A stretch of 64,000 bases of DNA from Pseudomonas benzenivorans (GCF_033547155.1 NZ_CP137892.1:1426001-1490000), one strand, 5' to 3'. Positions 34,697 through 43,960 are shown, numbered from the stretch's first letter. A program made the numbers and translations. Notes: generated from the letters alone by a model not told the origin.

Positions 34697-35728
34697 CTAG
34701 GCGAGCGGGAAGCTGGCTTCTGCCTCGACGATGCTGAGATTGCGCCCGGCGTGTTTCGCCCGGTACAGGTACTGGTCGGCCCGTTGCAACCAACCGTCCC
34801 AGGGTTCGCCGTCGCGCAGGATGGCCCCGCCCACCGACATGGTCACCGGCCCGCCCGGCCCGCGCAGCCGCGCCCTGACCTGGTCTTGCAGGTGGGCGGC
34901 GGCGGCGCGCAGGCCCGCCTCGTCGGTATTGGGCAGCAGCAGGAGGAACTCTTCGCCGCCGAAGCGGAACAGACGATTCTCCTGGCGCGAGGACTGCTGG
35001 ATCAGCTCGACGAAGTCCACCAGCACCTGGTCGCCGGCGGGGTGACCGAACCTGTCGTTGATCTGCTTGAAGTGATCCAGGTCCATCACCAGCACGCCGT
35101 AGCTGTTGCCGTGGCGGCGGTGGGTGGACACGGCGATCCGCAGCTCCTTGTTCATCTCTCGCCGATTGCGCGCGCCGGTCAGCGGGTCCTGACTCGCCAG
35201 GAGCTGCAGCTGATCGCGCTGGCTGCGGGTGCGAAAGGCGAAGATGTAGGTCAGTACGCTGGCCATCAGGCCGGTGACCAGGAAGGAGACCATCTGGTAG
35301 TTGCTCTCGAACACCGTGCCGGGCACCAGCAACGCATGGCCGACCAGGGCTGTCAGCACCAGCAACATGGCGATCATGGCCTTGCCGGGGGAGACCATGA
35401 AGAAGTTGAAGAGGATCAGCGGATAGATCCAGAACAGGCCGTTGACGCCGAGGTTGATGGCGATCAGCGTGGCGCCGGTGGAGAAGACCGCCGAGAGGAA
35501 GACCCCCGGCTTCACCGTGTCGCCGCTGCGCCAGGCGTAGAGCACGGCGAGTATGGTCGACAGCACGATGACGGTGTCGGCGAGGCTGACCAGATAGTTG
35601 CCTTCTTCCAGCCGGTACAGGGCGTAGGGCGAGATGGCCAGGATGCCGAACAACCCCATCAGGGTGATGATGGATAGCTGGAAGTCTTGGCGCAGGCGCT
35701 TGAGCAGCTGCGGGATGAGCTTGGACAT
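34697..35728 (-). CDS. Membrane diguanylate cyclase
   Basis: A 343-residue protein. Six hydrophobic helices occupy residues 20-165. The GGDEF domain begins at SQDPLTGARNRREMNKEL (about residue 179), and the active-site loop is GGEEF at residues 257-261. The allosteric RxxD motif 5 residues upstream reads RQEN, so feedback inhibition by c-di-GMP is probably lost. It makes c-di-GMP from two GTP. The membrane part resembles MASE-type sensors, but the ligand is unknown. The chosen ATG lacks a good ribosome-binding site. A start 24 codons upstream is less plausible. Confidence 0.85.
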   Translation of the reverse strand: MSKLIPQLLKRLRQDFQLSIITLMGLFGILAISPYALYRLEEGNYLVSLADTVIVLSTILAVLYAWRSGDTVKPGVFLSAVFSTGATLIAINLGVNGLFWIYPLILFNFFMVSPGKAMIAMLLVLTALVGHALLVPGTVFESNYQMVSFLVTGLMASVLTYIFAFRTRSQRDQLQLLASQDPLTGARNRREMNKELRIAVSTHRRHGNSYGVLVMDLDHFKQINDRFGHPAGDQVLVDFVELIQQSSRQENRLFRFGGEEFLLLLPNTDEAGLRAAAAHLQDQVRARLRGPGGPVTMSVGGAILRDGEPWDGWLQRADQYLYRAKHAGRNLSIVEAEASFPLA

Positions 35729-36053
35729 GGCCGGGGGCTTATAGTTGTTGTGGGCTGAGCGGCTTCGATAAGGATGCAGAGCTTTTCCCCGGTCTGGCAA
35801 GAATAAAGTCTTGGCAAAGTGCTATCACCGCCTTCGAGGCTTATCTCGGTGAACCCGGCCGCCTGGCCCAGGGCCCCGTGGCGCCGCCAGTGCGGCAGGC
35901 GCGTGGGCCGGACGCCGCCGCCCGTTTTCGCTCGACTGGTTAACACTTCGCTGGAAAAAACGCCCGAGCCGATGACAGTTTCGCGGCACAGTCGCATCAT
36001 GCGAGCAGTGGTCCTGACCCGGCCGCATGGCGCATGAGGTGAAAGCAGCAGGC
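35729..36053. other. Intergenic region, diguanylate cyclase to PP2C gene
   Basis: About 325 bases with divergent flanking genes. It is less GC-rich near 35750-35830 and should contain both promoters. I find no convincing hexamer pair, no hairpin with a T-tract and no supportable small gene. Confidence 0.4.
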
Positions 36054-36854
36054 ATGTCGATGACCAGCAACCAACAGCCCCTGGTATATGCGGCGGCCAC
36101 CGATGTCGGCCTGGTGCGCGGGCACAACGAGGACGCCCTGCTCTGTTGTCCGGAACTGGGCCTGTGGGCCGTCGCCGACGGCATGGGCGGGCATAGGCGG
36201 GGCGAGGTGGCCAGCGCCCTGGCGCTGCAGGCGCTGGCTGCGGCCTGTACGGCGGGCGAGGATTTGAGCGCCGCGGTGCATGCGGCCAATGCCGCCGTGC
36301 TGGCCGCCGCCGAGGCCGATGCCGAATGCCGTGGCATGGGCACCACGCTGGTCGCCGTGCGTTTCAGCGATAGCGATTTCCAGATCGCCTGGGTTGGCGA
36401 CAGTCGCGCCTATCGCGTCGACGCCACCGCCATCGAGCGCCTGAGCCACGACCACAGCTGGGTCCAGGCGATGATCGACGCCGGCCAGATGAGCGAGGCC
36501 GAGGCGCGCTGCCATCCCCAGCGCGGGGTGATCTTCCAGTGCCTGGGACGTGAGGACCAGAGCCTGGAGATCGGCCTGGCGCGGGGGCGGCTGCGTGCGC
36601 ACGAGCTGCTGCTGCTGTGCAGCGACGGCCTGAGCGGTGAGCTGGACGACGGGCAGATCCAGCAGCAGTGCGCCACCGCGGCTACCCTGGACGAACTGGT
36701 GGCGACCTTGATCGCTCAGGCCAACGGTCAAGGGGGCCATGACAATATTTCCTGCATCGTGCTGGGCTGCGCGCCGACCGAGCCGGGCCAAGCGCTTGCG
36801 ACCACGGAGCCGCGCGGTTTGCTCAGCCGGCTGTTCAAACCGTTGAAAAGCTGA
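36054..36854 (+). CDS. PP2C-family Ser/Thr protein phosphatase
   Basis: A 266-residue phosphatase with the metal-binding motifs of PPM/PP2C enzymes: RGHNEDALL near residue 23, VADGMGGHRRGEVAS, GTTLVAVRF, VGDSRAY, LCSDGLSGELDD and GGHDNISCIV. Such stand-alone PP2C proteins (Stp1 type) reverse the action of a partner Ser/Thr kinase. The kinase gene begins 8 bases downstream. ATG 36054 is used, but one at 36060 (two codons later) is possible. This is the first gene of a phosphatase-kinase-FHA set. Confidence 0.9.
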   Translation: MSMTSNQQPLVYAAATDVGLVRGHNEDALLCCPELGLWAVADGMGGHRRGEVASALALQALAAACTAGEDLSAAVHAANAAVLAAAEADAECRGMGTTLVAVRFSDSDFQIAWVGDSRAYRVDATAIERLSHDHSWVQAMIDAGQMSEAEARCHPQRGVIFQCLGREDQSLEIGLARGRLRAHELLLLCSDGLSGELDDGQIQQQCATAATLDELVATLIAQANGQGGHDNISCIVLGCAPTEPGQALATTEPRGLLSRLFKPLKS

Positions 36855-36862
36855 TTGCCGTC

Positions 36863-38377
36863 ATGACAGAAGATCTGCTCGAGATACCCGGTTACCGGGT
36901 TCATGGCCGCCTCGGCAAGGGCGGCATGGCCGAGGTCTACCTGGCCACCCAGTTGTCGTTGCAGCGCAAGGTCGCGGTGAAGGTGTTGCTCAGCAGCGCG
37001 GACCAGGCGTTCGGCCAGCGCTTCATCAAGGAAGGCCACCTGCTGGCCTCGCTGCATCACCCCTCGATCATCACCATCCATGACATCGACCGGCTCGCCG
37101 ATGGCCGCCACTACCTGGCCATGGAGTTCGTTCCCGGCGGCGACCTGGCCCAGTACAAGGGCCAGCGCTTCGCCCCCGCCCAGGCGCTGCGCATCGTCCG
37201 GCAGATCGCCAGCGCCCTGGCCGTGGTCCACGACAGCGGCCTGGTGCACCGCGACATCAAGCCGGCCAACATCCTCTTTCGCGACGACGGCACCGCGGTG
37301 CTCAGCGATTTTGGCGTGGCCAAGCAGGTCACGTTCGATCAGGACCTCACCCAGGCCGGCATTGCCGTCGGCAGCCCGGCCTACAGCAGCCCGGAACAGG
37401 CGCAATGCCAGCCACTGGATGCGCGCAGCGACATCTACAGCCTCGGGGTGATCCTGCTGGAGATGCTCAGTGGCGATAACCCTTTTCGCGGCGCCAACTA
37501 CACCCAGACCGTGATGAACCACCTGCAGATGGAGCCGCCGTCGCTGCCGTCTCCGCTGCAGCCCTATCAGTGGCTGCTCGCGCGCATGCTGGCCAAGGAC
37601 CCGGACGAACGCTTCGCCGATTGCCGGGTGTTGCTGGCGAGCCTGGAGGAAGTGGCCCAAGAATCTGGCGACAGCAGTCTCAGTGCCCCGCTCGTGCGGC
37701 CGGACAGAGGCCGCCGCGGCGCGCCCATGGACGCCTGGCGCAAGCACCTGGCCTGGGCCGTGCTCGGCATGCTGCTGCTCGCCGGGGCGAGTGGGGCGGG
37801 CTACTACGGCTACCGCCAGGTGCAGTTGGGCGATTACCTGGCCCGCGCCGAGCAACGCCTGGGCGAGGGGCGCCTGCAGGAACCGGCCCAGGACAACGCC
37901 GACTACTGGTTCCGCCAGGCCCTGGCCCTGGATGAGGACAACGCCCAGGCCCTGGATGGCCTGCAGCGGGTGTTGCAGGCCCGCATCGCCGGCTACCTGG
38001 CGCTGGCCGATGAGCGCATCGCGGAGAACCGCCTGCTGCTGCCCGAGGATGACAGCGCGACCTTCTACTTCCGCCGCGTGCTCGCCTGGGAGCCGGACAA
38101 CCTGCTCGCCCTGGCTGGCCTCAGCCGCGTGGTGCAGCGCTTCATCGAGCAGAGCGAGCGGGCCTATGACCGGCGCGAACATGCCTTGGCGCTGGAGTAC
38201 ATCAAGCACGGACTGGAAGTGGAGCCGGCCAACGAAACCCTGCTAAAACTCTATGACAACCATGAGCGACGCGTGCGCCTGGCCCAGGCTCCGCGCCGCC
38301 AGACGACCTCGGGCGCGGGCCGGCGGGACGGGCAGAACCCGATCAAGCGGCTGTGGAACAACATCTTCAACCCGTGA
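36863..38377 (+). CDS. Membrane Ser/Thr protein kinase with C-terminal repeat domain
   Basis: A 504-residue eukaryote-like kinase. Residues 1-270 hold the catalytic domain: Gly loop GRLGKGGMAEVYLA, VAVKVL (Lys), catalytic HRDIKPANILF, SDFGVAK and GSPAYSSPEQ. A transmembrane helix (WAVLGMLLLAGASGAGYYGY, about residues 293-312) is followed by a periplasmic part built of helical TPR-like repeats (LALDEDNAQALDGLQRVLQAR). This is the PpkA/Stk-like architecture used with T6SS or stress pathways. The target is unknown. The FHA gene downstream probably reads the phosphorylation mark. Confidence 0.9.
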   Translation: MTEDLLEIPGYRVHGRLGKGGMAEVYLATQLSLQRKVAVKVLLSSADQAFGQRFIKEGHLLASLHHPSIITIHDIDRLADGRHYLAMEFVPGGDLAQYKGQRFAPAQALRIVRQIASALAVVHDSGLVHRDIKPANILFRDDGTAVLSDFGVAKQVTFDQDLTQAGIAVGSPAYSSPEQAQCQPLDARSDIYSLGVILLEMLSGDNPFRGANYTQTVMNHLQMEPPSLPSPLQPYQWLLARMLAKDPDERFADCRVLLASLEEVAQESGDSSLSAPLVRPDRGRRGAPMDAWRKHLAWAVLGMLLLAGASGAGYYGYRQVQLGDYLARAEQRLGEGRLQEPAQDNADYWFRQALALDEDNAQALDGLQRVLQARIAGYLALADERIAENRLLLPEDDSATFYFRRVLAWEPDNLLALAGLSRVVQRFIEQSERAYDRREHALALEYIKHGLEVEPANETLLKLYDNHERRVRLAQAPRRQTTSGAGRRDGQNPIKRLWNNIFNP

Positions 38378-38453
38378 CTACGTCGGGCCCGGTTGCCGCA
38401 GCTGCGGCGGTCCGGCCTGGCGTCCCCGTCTCATTCGCGAGGCAGTAGGCAAC

Positions 38454-39317
38454 ATGCTCAGAGTCCACTTCAGCGACAACCGCCAGGCGCCCATCTGGCT
38501 GACGGATGAGCGCTTCAGCATCGGCCAGGACAGCCGCAACGACCTGGTGCTGGACGACGCCCAGATCGCCGCTTTCCATGCCGAAGTGCGCCAGGACCAT
38601 GGCTACTACTACCTCACCGACTACGGCAGCCAGACCGGCACCTTCGTCAACGACGAGCGTATCGGCGCGCGCTACCAGCTGCGGGCCAACGACCGGGTGC
38701 GCCTGGGCGCCCTGGAGCTGGTGCTGCTCGACCCGGCGCAGGCTCGGCCCCGGATCGAAACGGCGCCGCGCTGGTTCCTCCAGGTGATCAAGGGCGAGCA
38801 CCAGGGCAAGAAGTTTCATGTCCACGGCTCCATGACCTTCGGCCGCTCGGTCAAGTGCGAACTGAGCTTCAGCGACCCGGAGCTGTCGCGCCGGCACTGC
38901 GAGTTCTTCCTCAAGGACGACGTGCTGGAGGTCAAGGACCTGGCCTCGGCCAACGGGGTACTGGTCAACCAGCAGAAGGTGTCGACGGCGGTGCTGCAGC
39001 CCGGCGACCAGGTGAAGATGGGCTCGGTGAGCCTGCTGGTGATCGGCCCCAAGGTCACGGTGGCGCCGGTCGAGGACGAGGATGCCACCCAGTTCGTGCG
39101 TGCCATCGATCTGCCCAAGCCGCTCACGAGCAAGCCCGCAGTGCCTCGGGCCGCGAGCCTCAACCCATTGCGTGCGGTGGCCCAGGCCAAGGCCGCCGAG
39201 ACGCCCGTCGAGCCGCTCGGGGCGAAACAGCACGGGCTGTCCTCGACCGCTCTGGTGTTGCTGGTGCTCCTGCTGGTCGGGGTGGCCGCGGCCCTGGCTG
39301 CCAAGGCCCTGCTCTAG
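38454..39317 (+). CDS. Double FHA-domain protein with C-terminal membrane anchor
   Basis: A 287-residue protein with two FHA domains. The first spans residues 18-90 (FSIGQDSRNDLVLDDAQIAAFHAEV, then DYGSQTGTFVND). The second spans residues 125-195 (MTFGRSVKCELSFSDPELSRRHCEF, DLASANGVLVNQ). A linker with DEDATQFVRAI, a possible phospho-Thr site, leads to a terminal transmembrane helix (TALVLLVLLLVGVAAALAAKALL). FHA domains bind phospho-threonine, so it is likely the reader of the kinase two genes back. The start is the ATG at 38454, 76 bases past the kinase stop. Confidence 0.88.
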   Translation: MLRVHFSDNRQAPIWLTDERFSIGQDSRNDLVLDDAQIAAFHAEVRQDHGYYYLTDYGSQTGTFVNDERIGARYQLRANDRVRLGALELVLLDPAQARPRIETAPRWFLQVIKGEHQGKKFHVHGSMTFGRSVKCELSFSDPELSRRHCEFFLKDDVLEVKDLASANGVLVNQQKVSTAVLQPGDQVKMGSVSLLVIGPKVTVAPVEDEDATQFVRAIDLPKPLTSKPAVPRAASLNPLRAVAQAKAAETPVEPLGAKQHGLSSTALVLLVLLLVGVAAALAAKALL

Positions 39318-39473
39318 ACCTCTCCGGGCGCCGAACCCTCCCCCAGTGGGCGGCTGCCCGGCGGCCTATCGAGACTAAGAACAATTATCAGGCGACCAAC
39401 TGCAGAAAGGCGCCATTGAATCCGAGGGGGGCTGTCCTAGGCTCAGGATGACAGTGTCAAAATAGAGGCACAC

Positions 39474-40625
39474 ATGCGCAGTCTGTCGATAGGTCTTGTG
39501 GTTGTTGCCTGTTTTTTGGCAGTCGGCTGGTGGTGGGGGCGTCCCCAGCCCATGCCCGTGCAGTTGGTGGCGGTGGAGCGCGGACCGGTGGAGACCCTGG
39601 TGGCCAATACCCGCGCCGGCACCCTGAAGTCCTGCCGGCGTTCGCACCTGTCGTTCAATATCGGCGGCCAGGTCAGCGAGCTGCTGGTCGACGAGGGGCA
39701 GCGGGTCGAGGCGGGCCAGGTGCTGATGCGCCTGCGCCAGGATGATCGCCTGGCCCGGGTGCAGGAAGCCGAGGCGCGCCTGGAGGCCAAGCGCAACGCC
39801 CGCGAGCAATCCTGTCGTCAGGCCAAGCTCGATCAGCGCGACCTGCAGCGCCTGGAGCGCCTGGCCGCGCGCAAGCTGCTGGCCGCCGATCGCCTCGACC
39901 AGGCCGAGACCCGCGCCCGCCTGGCGCAACTGGCCTGTACCTCCAGCGCCGCGTCGATCCGCGAGGCCGATGCCAATCTGGCACTGCAACGTTCCTTGCT
40001 CGACCAGGCCAACCTGCGGGCGCCTTTCTCCGGCACGGTGGCGCAGATCAACGGTGAGCTGGGCGAGTACGTCACGCCCTCGCCGCCGGGCATCCCGACT
40101 CCGCCTGCGGTGGACCTGATCGACGACAGCTGCCTCTATGTGGACGCACCGATCGACGAGGTGGACGCCGGTCGCGTGCGCATCGGCATGCCGGTGCGCA
40201 TCAGCCTGGACGCTTTCCGCGGGCGCACCTTCGCCGGCCAGGTGAGCCGCATCGCGCCCTTCGTCCGCGAATTGGAGAAGCAGGCGCGTACCGTCGATGT
40301 CGAGGTGCGCTTCGTCCAGCTGCCGGTGGATGTGACCCTGCTGACCGGCTACAGCGCCGATGTGGAAATCCTCCTGGAGCAGAGTGCCGGTGGCCTGCGC
40401 ATCCCCACCGAGACCCTGTTGGAGGGGCGCCGGGTACTGCGCTACGACCCCGCGACCGGAATGCTGCGCGAGGTGGCCCTGAATACCGGGCTGGCCAACT
40501 GGCGCTGGACCGAGGTGCTCGGCGGCCTGCAGGAGGGCGAGCGGATCCTCGCCAGCCTCGACCAGGAAGGACTCGAGGACGGTATCGCGGTGATCTCGGC
40601 GGATCAGCCGGAGTCGCGGCGATGA
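39474..40625 (+). CDS. HlyD/MacA-type periplasmic adaptor
   Basis: A 383-residue membrane-fusion protein. It has an N-terminal membrane segment (IGLVVVACFLAVGWWWG), a beta-barrel and lipoyl start (LSFNIGGQVSELLVDEGQRVEAGQVLMRL), a long helical hairpin (residues 95-180), and a second lipoyl half (LRAPFSGTVAQINGELGEYV). It would link the following ABC genes to an outer-membrane channel. Its stop overlaps the ATPase gene start by 4 bases, so the four-gene export system is one operon. No TolC gene is included. Confidence 0.88.
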   Translation: MRSLSIGLVVVACFLAVGWWWGRPQPMPVQLVAVERGPVETLVANTRAGTLKSCRRSHLSFNIGGQVSELLVDEGQRVEAGQVLMRLRQDDRLARVQEAEARLEAKRNAREQSCRQAKLDQRDLQRLERLAARKLLAADRLDQAETRARLAQLACTSSAASIREADANLALQRSLLDQANLRAPFSGTVAQINGELGEYVTPSPPGIPTPPAVDLIDDSCLYVDAPIDEVDAGRVRIGMPVRISLDAFRGRTFAGQVSRIAPFVRELEKQARTVDVEVRFVQLPVDVTLLTGYSADVEILLEQSAGGLRIPTETLLEGRRVLRYDPATGMLREVALNTGLANWRWTEVLGGLQEGERILASLDQEGLEDGIAVISADQPESRR

Positions 40626-41305
40626 TCCGCCTGAGCGGTCTGACCCGCCGTTTCCAGGTGGGCGAGCAACCCGTGGTCGGCCTCGACGGGCTGGAGCTGG
40701 AGGTCGCCGCCGGCGACTACCTGGCGGTGATGGGGCCGTCCGGCTCGGGCAAGTCGACCCTGCTCAACATCCTCGGCCTGCTGGATGCCCCGGACGGCGG
40801 CGAATACTGGCTCAACGGCGAGGCCACGGCGGCGCTCAGCGAGGCGCGCCGCGCCGAGTTGCGCAGCCGCTGGATAGGTTTCGTGTTCCAGTCCTACCAC
40901 CTGATTCCGCGCCTGAGCGTGCTGGAGAACATCGAGTTGCCGATGCTCCTGGCCGGCATCGAGGCGAAGCCGCGCCGTCAGCGCAGCCTCCAGCTGGCCG
41001 AGCGCCTGGGCCTGGCCGAGCGCCTGGGGCATCGCCCGGGCGAGCTGTCCGGCGGCCAGCGCCAGCGGGTGGCGATCGCCCGGGCCGTGGCCATGCAGCC
41101 GCAGCTGCTGCTGGCCGATGAGCCCACCGGCAACCTCGACAGCCACGCCGGCGAAGAGGTGTTCGCCCTGCTCGAGGCGCTCAATGCCGAGGGCCTGACC
41201 CTGATCGTGGTGACCCATGATGCCCGGCACGCGGCCCGCGCGCGGCGCCAGCTGCGCCTGTGCGACGGCCGCCGGGTTCACGAGGCTCAGCGGGAGCCGG
41301 CCTGA
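40622..41305 (+). CDS. MacB/LolD-type ABC ATPase
   Basis: A 227-residue ATP-binding subunit with Walker A GPSGSGKST, the Q-loop FQSYHLIPRLSV, signature LSGGQRQRVAIARAV, Walker B LLLADEPTGNLD and a terminal switch His (VVTHDARHAARAR). The sequence GEYWLNGEATAALSEARRAELRSRWIGFVFQ fits the LolD/MacB class, which powers mechanotransmission rather than classic substrate transport. It overlaps the adaptor gene before it and the permease gene after it by 4 and 1 bases. Confidence 0.92.
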   Translation: MIRLSGLTRRFQVGEQPVVGLDGLELEVAAGDYLAVMGPSGSGKSTLLNILGLLDAPDGGEYWLNGEATAALSEARRAELRSRWIGFVFQSYHLIPRLSVLENIELPMLLAGIEAKPRRQRSLQLAERLGLAERLGHRPGELSGGQRQRVAIARAVAMQPQLLLADEPTGNLDSHAGEEVFALLEALNAEGLTLIVVTHDARHAARARRQLRLCDGRRVHEAQREPA

Positions 41306-42519
41306 TGCGCGCCGTCGATGCCGTGCAGCTGTGGCTCGGTGCCCTGCGCGGGCATCGCTCGCGCAGCCTGATGCTGCTGCTGGCGGTGGGCATCGGCGTG
41401 CTCGCGGTGGTCCTGCTCACCGGCCTGGGCGAGGGCGCGCGGGCCTTCGTGGTCCAGGAGTTCGCCAGCCTGGGGCGCAATACCCTGATCGTCCTGCCCG
41501 GACGCAACGAGACCACCGGCGGCATGCCGCCGATCACCGGTTTGTCGCCGCGTGAGCTGACCGCCGGCGACGCCCGCGCCATCGCTCGCCTGCCTCAGGT
41601 GCGGCGGGTCGCGCCGCAGCAGGCCGGCCAGCTGCAGGTCAGTGCCGGCAATCGCAGCCGCGAGGTCCTGGTCCTGGGCACCAGCCGCGACTTCTTCGCC
41701 ATTCGCCAGCTGCGGGTGGCCCAGGGCCAGGCGCTGCCGCGGCTGGCCTACGGCGAGGCCGAGGCGGTCTGCGTGATCGGTGCCGGCCTGCGCCGCGAGC
41801 TGTTCGGTTCGGCGCCGGCCCTCGGCCAGTGGCTGCGCGCCGGCGACCGGCGCCTGCGGGTGATCGGTATCCTCGCGCCGCGCGGCGAGTCCTTCGGCAT
41901 GGACTTCAACGAGATGCTGATCATGCCGCTGGCCAACGCCCAGGCGCTGTTCAACCGCGAGGGCCTGCTGCGCGCGTTCGTCGAGATTCGCGGACCAAGC
42001 TTCCTGGCCAGCAGCCGCGCGCAGATCCTCGCCACCCTGCGCGCCCGTCACGGCGGCGAGGAGGATGTCACCCTGATCAGCCAGGGCAGCCTGCTTGGCG
42101 CCTTCGACGACATCCTCGCGACCCTGACCCTGGCCCTCGCCGGGGTCGCCGCCATCAGCCTGCTGGTGGCCGGCATCCTGGTCATGAACGTCACCTGGAT
42201 CTCGGTCAGCCAGCGCACCGCCGAGATTGGCCTGCTCAAGGCCATAGGGGCGACGGCCGGGCAGGTGCGCCTGCTGTTTCTCGGCGAGGCGGCGTTGCTG
42301 GCCCTGGGCGGGGCCCTGGCCGGCCTGCTGCTCGGCGAGGCGCTGCTGTGGGGCGCGCGCCTGCTGCTGCAGCTGCCGCTTTACGCGCCCTGGTGGGCGC
42401 GGCTCGGGGCCTTGGCCCTGGCGCTGGCCAGTGCATTGCTGTTCGCCTGGCTACCGGCGAGTCGCGGCGCCGCCATGGCCCCGGTGGCGGCCCTGCAGCC
42501 ATTGGCAGGGGGGCACTGA
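41305..42519 (+). CDS. FtsX/MacB-type ABC permease, first copy
   Basis: A 404-residue permease. It begins with one helix (RSLMLLLAVGIGVLAVVLLTGLGEG), a large periplasmic MacB_PCD domain (about residues 45-260), and three C-terminal helices (LTLALAGVAAISLLVAGILVMN, LFLGEAALLALGGALAGLL, LGALALALASALLFAWLPA). Conserved cytoplasmic loop text is RTAEIGLLKAIGAT. It pairs with the second permease gene, which begins at the same base as its stop. Two different permease subunits suggest a heterodimeric MacB-like transporter. Confidence 0.88.
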   Translation: MRAVDAVQLWLGALRGHRSRSLMLLLAVGIGVLAVVLLTGLGEGARAFVVQEFASLGRNTLIVLPGRNETTGGMPPITGLSPRELTAGDARAIARLPQVRRVAPQQAGQLQVSAGNRSREVLVLGTSRDFFAIRQLRVAQGQALPRLAYGEAEAVCVIGAGLRRELFGSAPALGQWLRAGDRRLRVIGILAPRGESFGMDFNEMLIMPLANAQALFNREGLLRAFVEIRGPSFLASSRAQILATLRARHGGEEDVTLISQGSLLGAFDDILATLTLALAGVAAISLLVAGILVMNVTWISVSQRTAEIGLLKAIGATAGQVRLLFLGEAALLALGGALAGLLLGEALLWGARLLLQLPLYAPWWARLGALALALASALLFAWLPASRGAAMAPVAALQPLAGGH

Positions 42520-43715
42520 TGCAGTTTCACGATGGCCTCAAACTGACCGGCTCGGCCCTGCTCAGCCGGCCGCTGCGCAGCCTGTTGACCCTGCTGGGCG
42601 TGGCCATCGGCATCGCCGCGGTGGCGTTGCTCACCGCCATCGGCGAGGGCTTGCGCGGTTATGTGCAGGAGAACTTCGCCCAGTTCGGCACGCGCAACCT
42701 GACCATTCGCCCGGGGCGGAGCCAGACCGCCGGCCTCGGCGGCCTGCTCGGCAGCGTGCGCCCCCTGAGCATTGCCGATGCCGATGCGCTGCGCCGCCTG
42801 CCCCATGTCGAGGCGGTGGTGCCGATCATCCAGGGGCATGGCGATGTGCAGTACGGCCGCCTCGATCGGCGCATCGGCATCCTCGGCAGCGGTCACCAGA
42901 TGGCCCAGGCCTGGCGCTTCCGGCTGGCCATGGGCGAATTCCTCCCGGAGCCGCGCGACGGCCGTTCGCCGCCCTACGTGGTGCTCGGCCATACCCTGCA
43001 CGAGGAGCTGTTCGGCGATGCCAATCCGCTGGGACAGCGGGTCCGGGTCGGCGGCATGCGCTTTCGGGTGATCGGGGTGATGGAGGAGAAGGGCCGTCTG
43101 CTCGGTTTCGACATCGACGACATCGCCTACATCCCGGTGGACTGGGCGCAGCGCCTGTTCAACCGCGATGGCCTGGCCAAGATCAACCTGGTGTTCAATG
43201 GCGGCACCCGTGCGGTGACGCTCGGCGAGCGGGTGCGCCGGGTGCTGATCGAGCGCCATGGGGTCGAGGACTTCAGCCTCACCACCCAGGACGACATGCT
43301 GCGCAGCCTCGACCGCATTCTCGCCATTCTTAGCCTGGCCATCGGCGCCCTCGGCGGCATCTCGCTGCTGGTCGGGGCGGTGGGCATCCTCACCATCATG
43401 ACCACCACGGTGGGCGAGCGCGCCGCGGAGATCGGCCTGCTGCGCGCCATCGGCGCCACGCCGCGCCAGGTGCTGGGCCTGTTCCTCGGCGAGGCGCTGC
43501 TGCTATCGCTGCTCGGCGGTGTGCTGGGGCTGTTGCTGATGGGGATGCTGCTGGGGGGCTTGCATCTGCTGGTGCCCGGCCTGCCGCTCAGCCTGCAGCC
43601 GCTGTTCCTGTTGCTGGCATTGCTGCTGGCCGGACTGATCGGCGTACTCGCCGGCATCGCCCCGGCACGGCGGGCGGCGCGCCTGCAGCCGGTGGAGGCG
43701 CTGCACTGCGAGTAG
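42519..43715 (+). CDS. FtsX/MacB-type ABC permease, second copy
   Basis: A 398-residue permease with the same MacB-like build as its neighbour: N-terminal helix (LRSLLTLLGVAIGIAAVALLTAIGEGLRG), a periplasmic domain rich in GxRFRVIGVMEEKG-type strands, and three C-terminal helices with ERAAEIGLLRAIGATPRQV. It is distinct in sequence from the first copy, so these are diverged paralogues, not a recent duplication. It completes the adaptor-ATPase-permease-permease operon lying right after the kinase module. The exported substrate is unknown. Confidence 0.88.
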   Translation: MQFHDGLKLTGSALLSRPLRSLLTLLGVAIGIAAVALLTAIGEGLRGYVQENFAQFGTRNLTIRPGRSQTAGLGGLLGSVRPLSIADADALRRLPHVEAVVPIIQGHGDVQYGRLDRRIGILGSGHQMAQAWRFRLAMGEFLPEPRDGRSPPYVVLGHTLHEELFGDANPLGQRVRVGGMRFRVIGVMEEKGRLLGFDIDDIAYIPVDWAQRLFNRDGLAKINLVFNGGTRAVTLGERVRRVLIERHGVEDFSLTTQDDMLRSLDRILAILSLAIGALGGISLLVGAVGILTIMTTTVGERAAEIGLLRAIGATPRQVLGLFLGEALLLSLLGGVLGLLLMGMLLGGLHLLVPGLPLSLQPLFLLLALLLAGLIGVLAGIAPARRAARLQPVEALHCE

Positions 43716-43717
43716 GT

Positions 43718-43960
43718 TCAGCCACGTTTCGGCTGTGCCTGGGGCGGCGCAGCGAGGGCGCGGCCCGCTCGCGGCTTGGGTTCGAGCAGGGCGCGGCGAA
43801 TCTTCTCGTAGTCCTCGTAGGGCAGGCCGCTGCGGCTGAGCAGTTCGAGGGAGAATTGCCTGATTTCGGCGTCGCTGTAGGGGCGCTCGTCGGCTGCCCG
43901 CGGCGTGGCGCAGCCGGCCAGGGTGAGGGCGAGCAGGGCGAGGGCAATCGGGCGTTTCAT
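43718..43960 (-). CDS. Small lipoprotein of unknown function
   Basis: An 80-residue lipoprotein: a signal peptide with lipobox LTLAGC, then a hydrophilic domain with AADERPYSDAEIRQFSLELLSRSGLPYEDYEKIRRALLEP and a Pro/Arg-rich tail. It is convergent with the second permease gene, with 2 bases between the stops. I chose the ATG at 43960 so that the protein begins directly at the basic signal (MKRPIALALL). No family is recognised. Confidence 0.6.
   Translation of the reverse strand: MKRPIALALLALTLAGCATPRAADERPYSDAEIRQFSLELLSRSGLPYEDYEKIRRALLEPKPRAGRALAAPPQAQPKRG

Noticed and set aside
35729..36053. Sigma-54 promoter upstream of the PP2C gene (TGGCAAAG-type sequence near 35810)
   Set aside because: The GG and GC elements are not spaced as needed (about 10-12 bases), so the match is not convincing.
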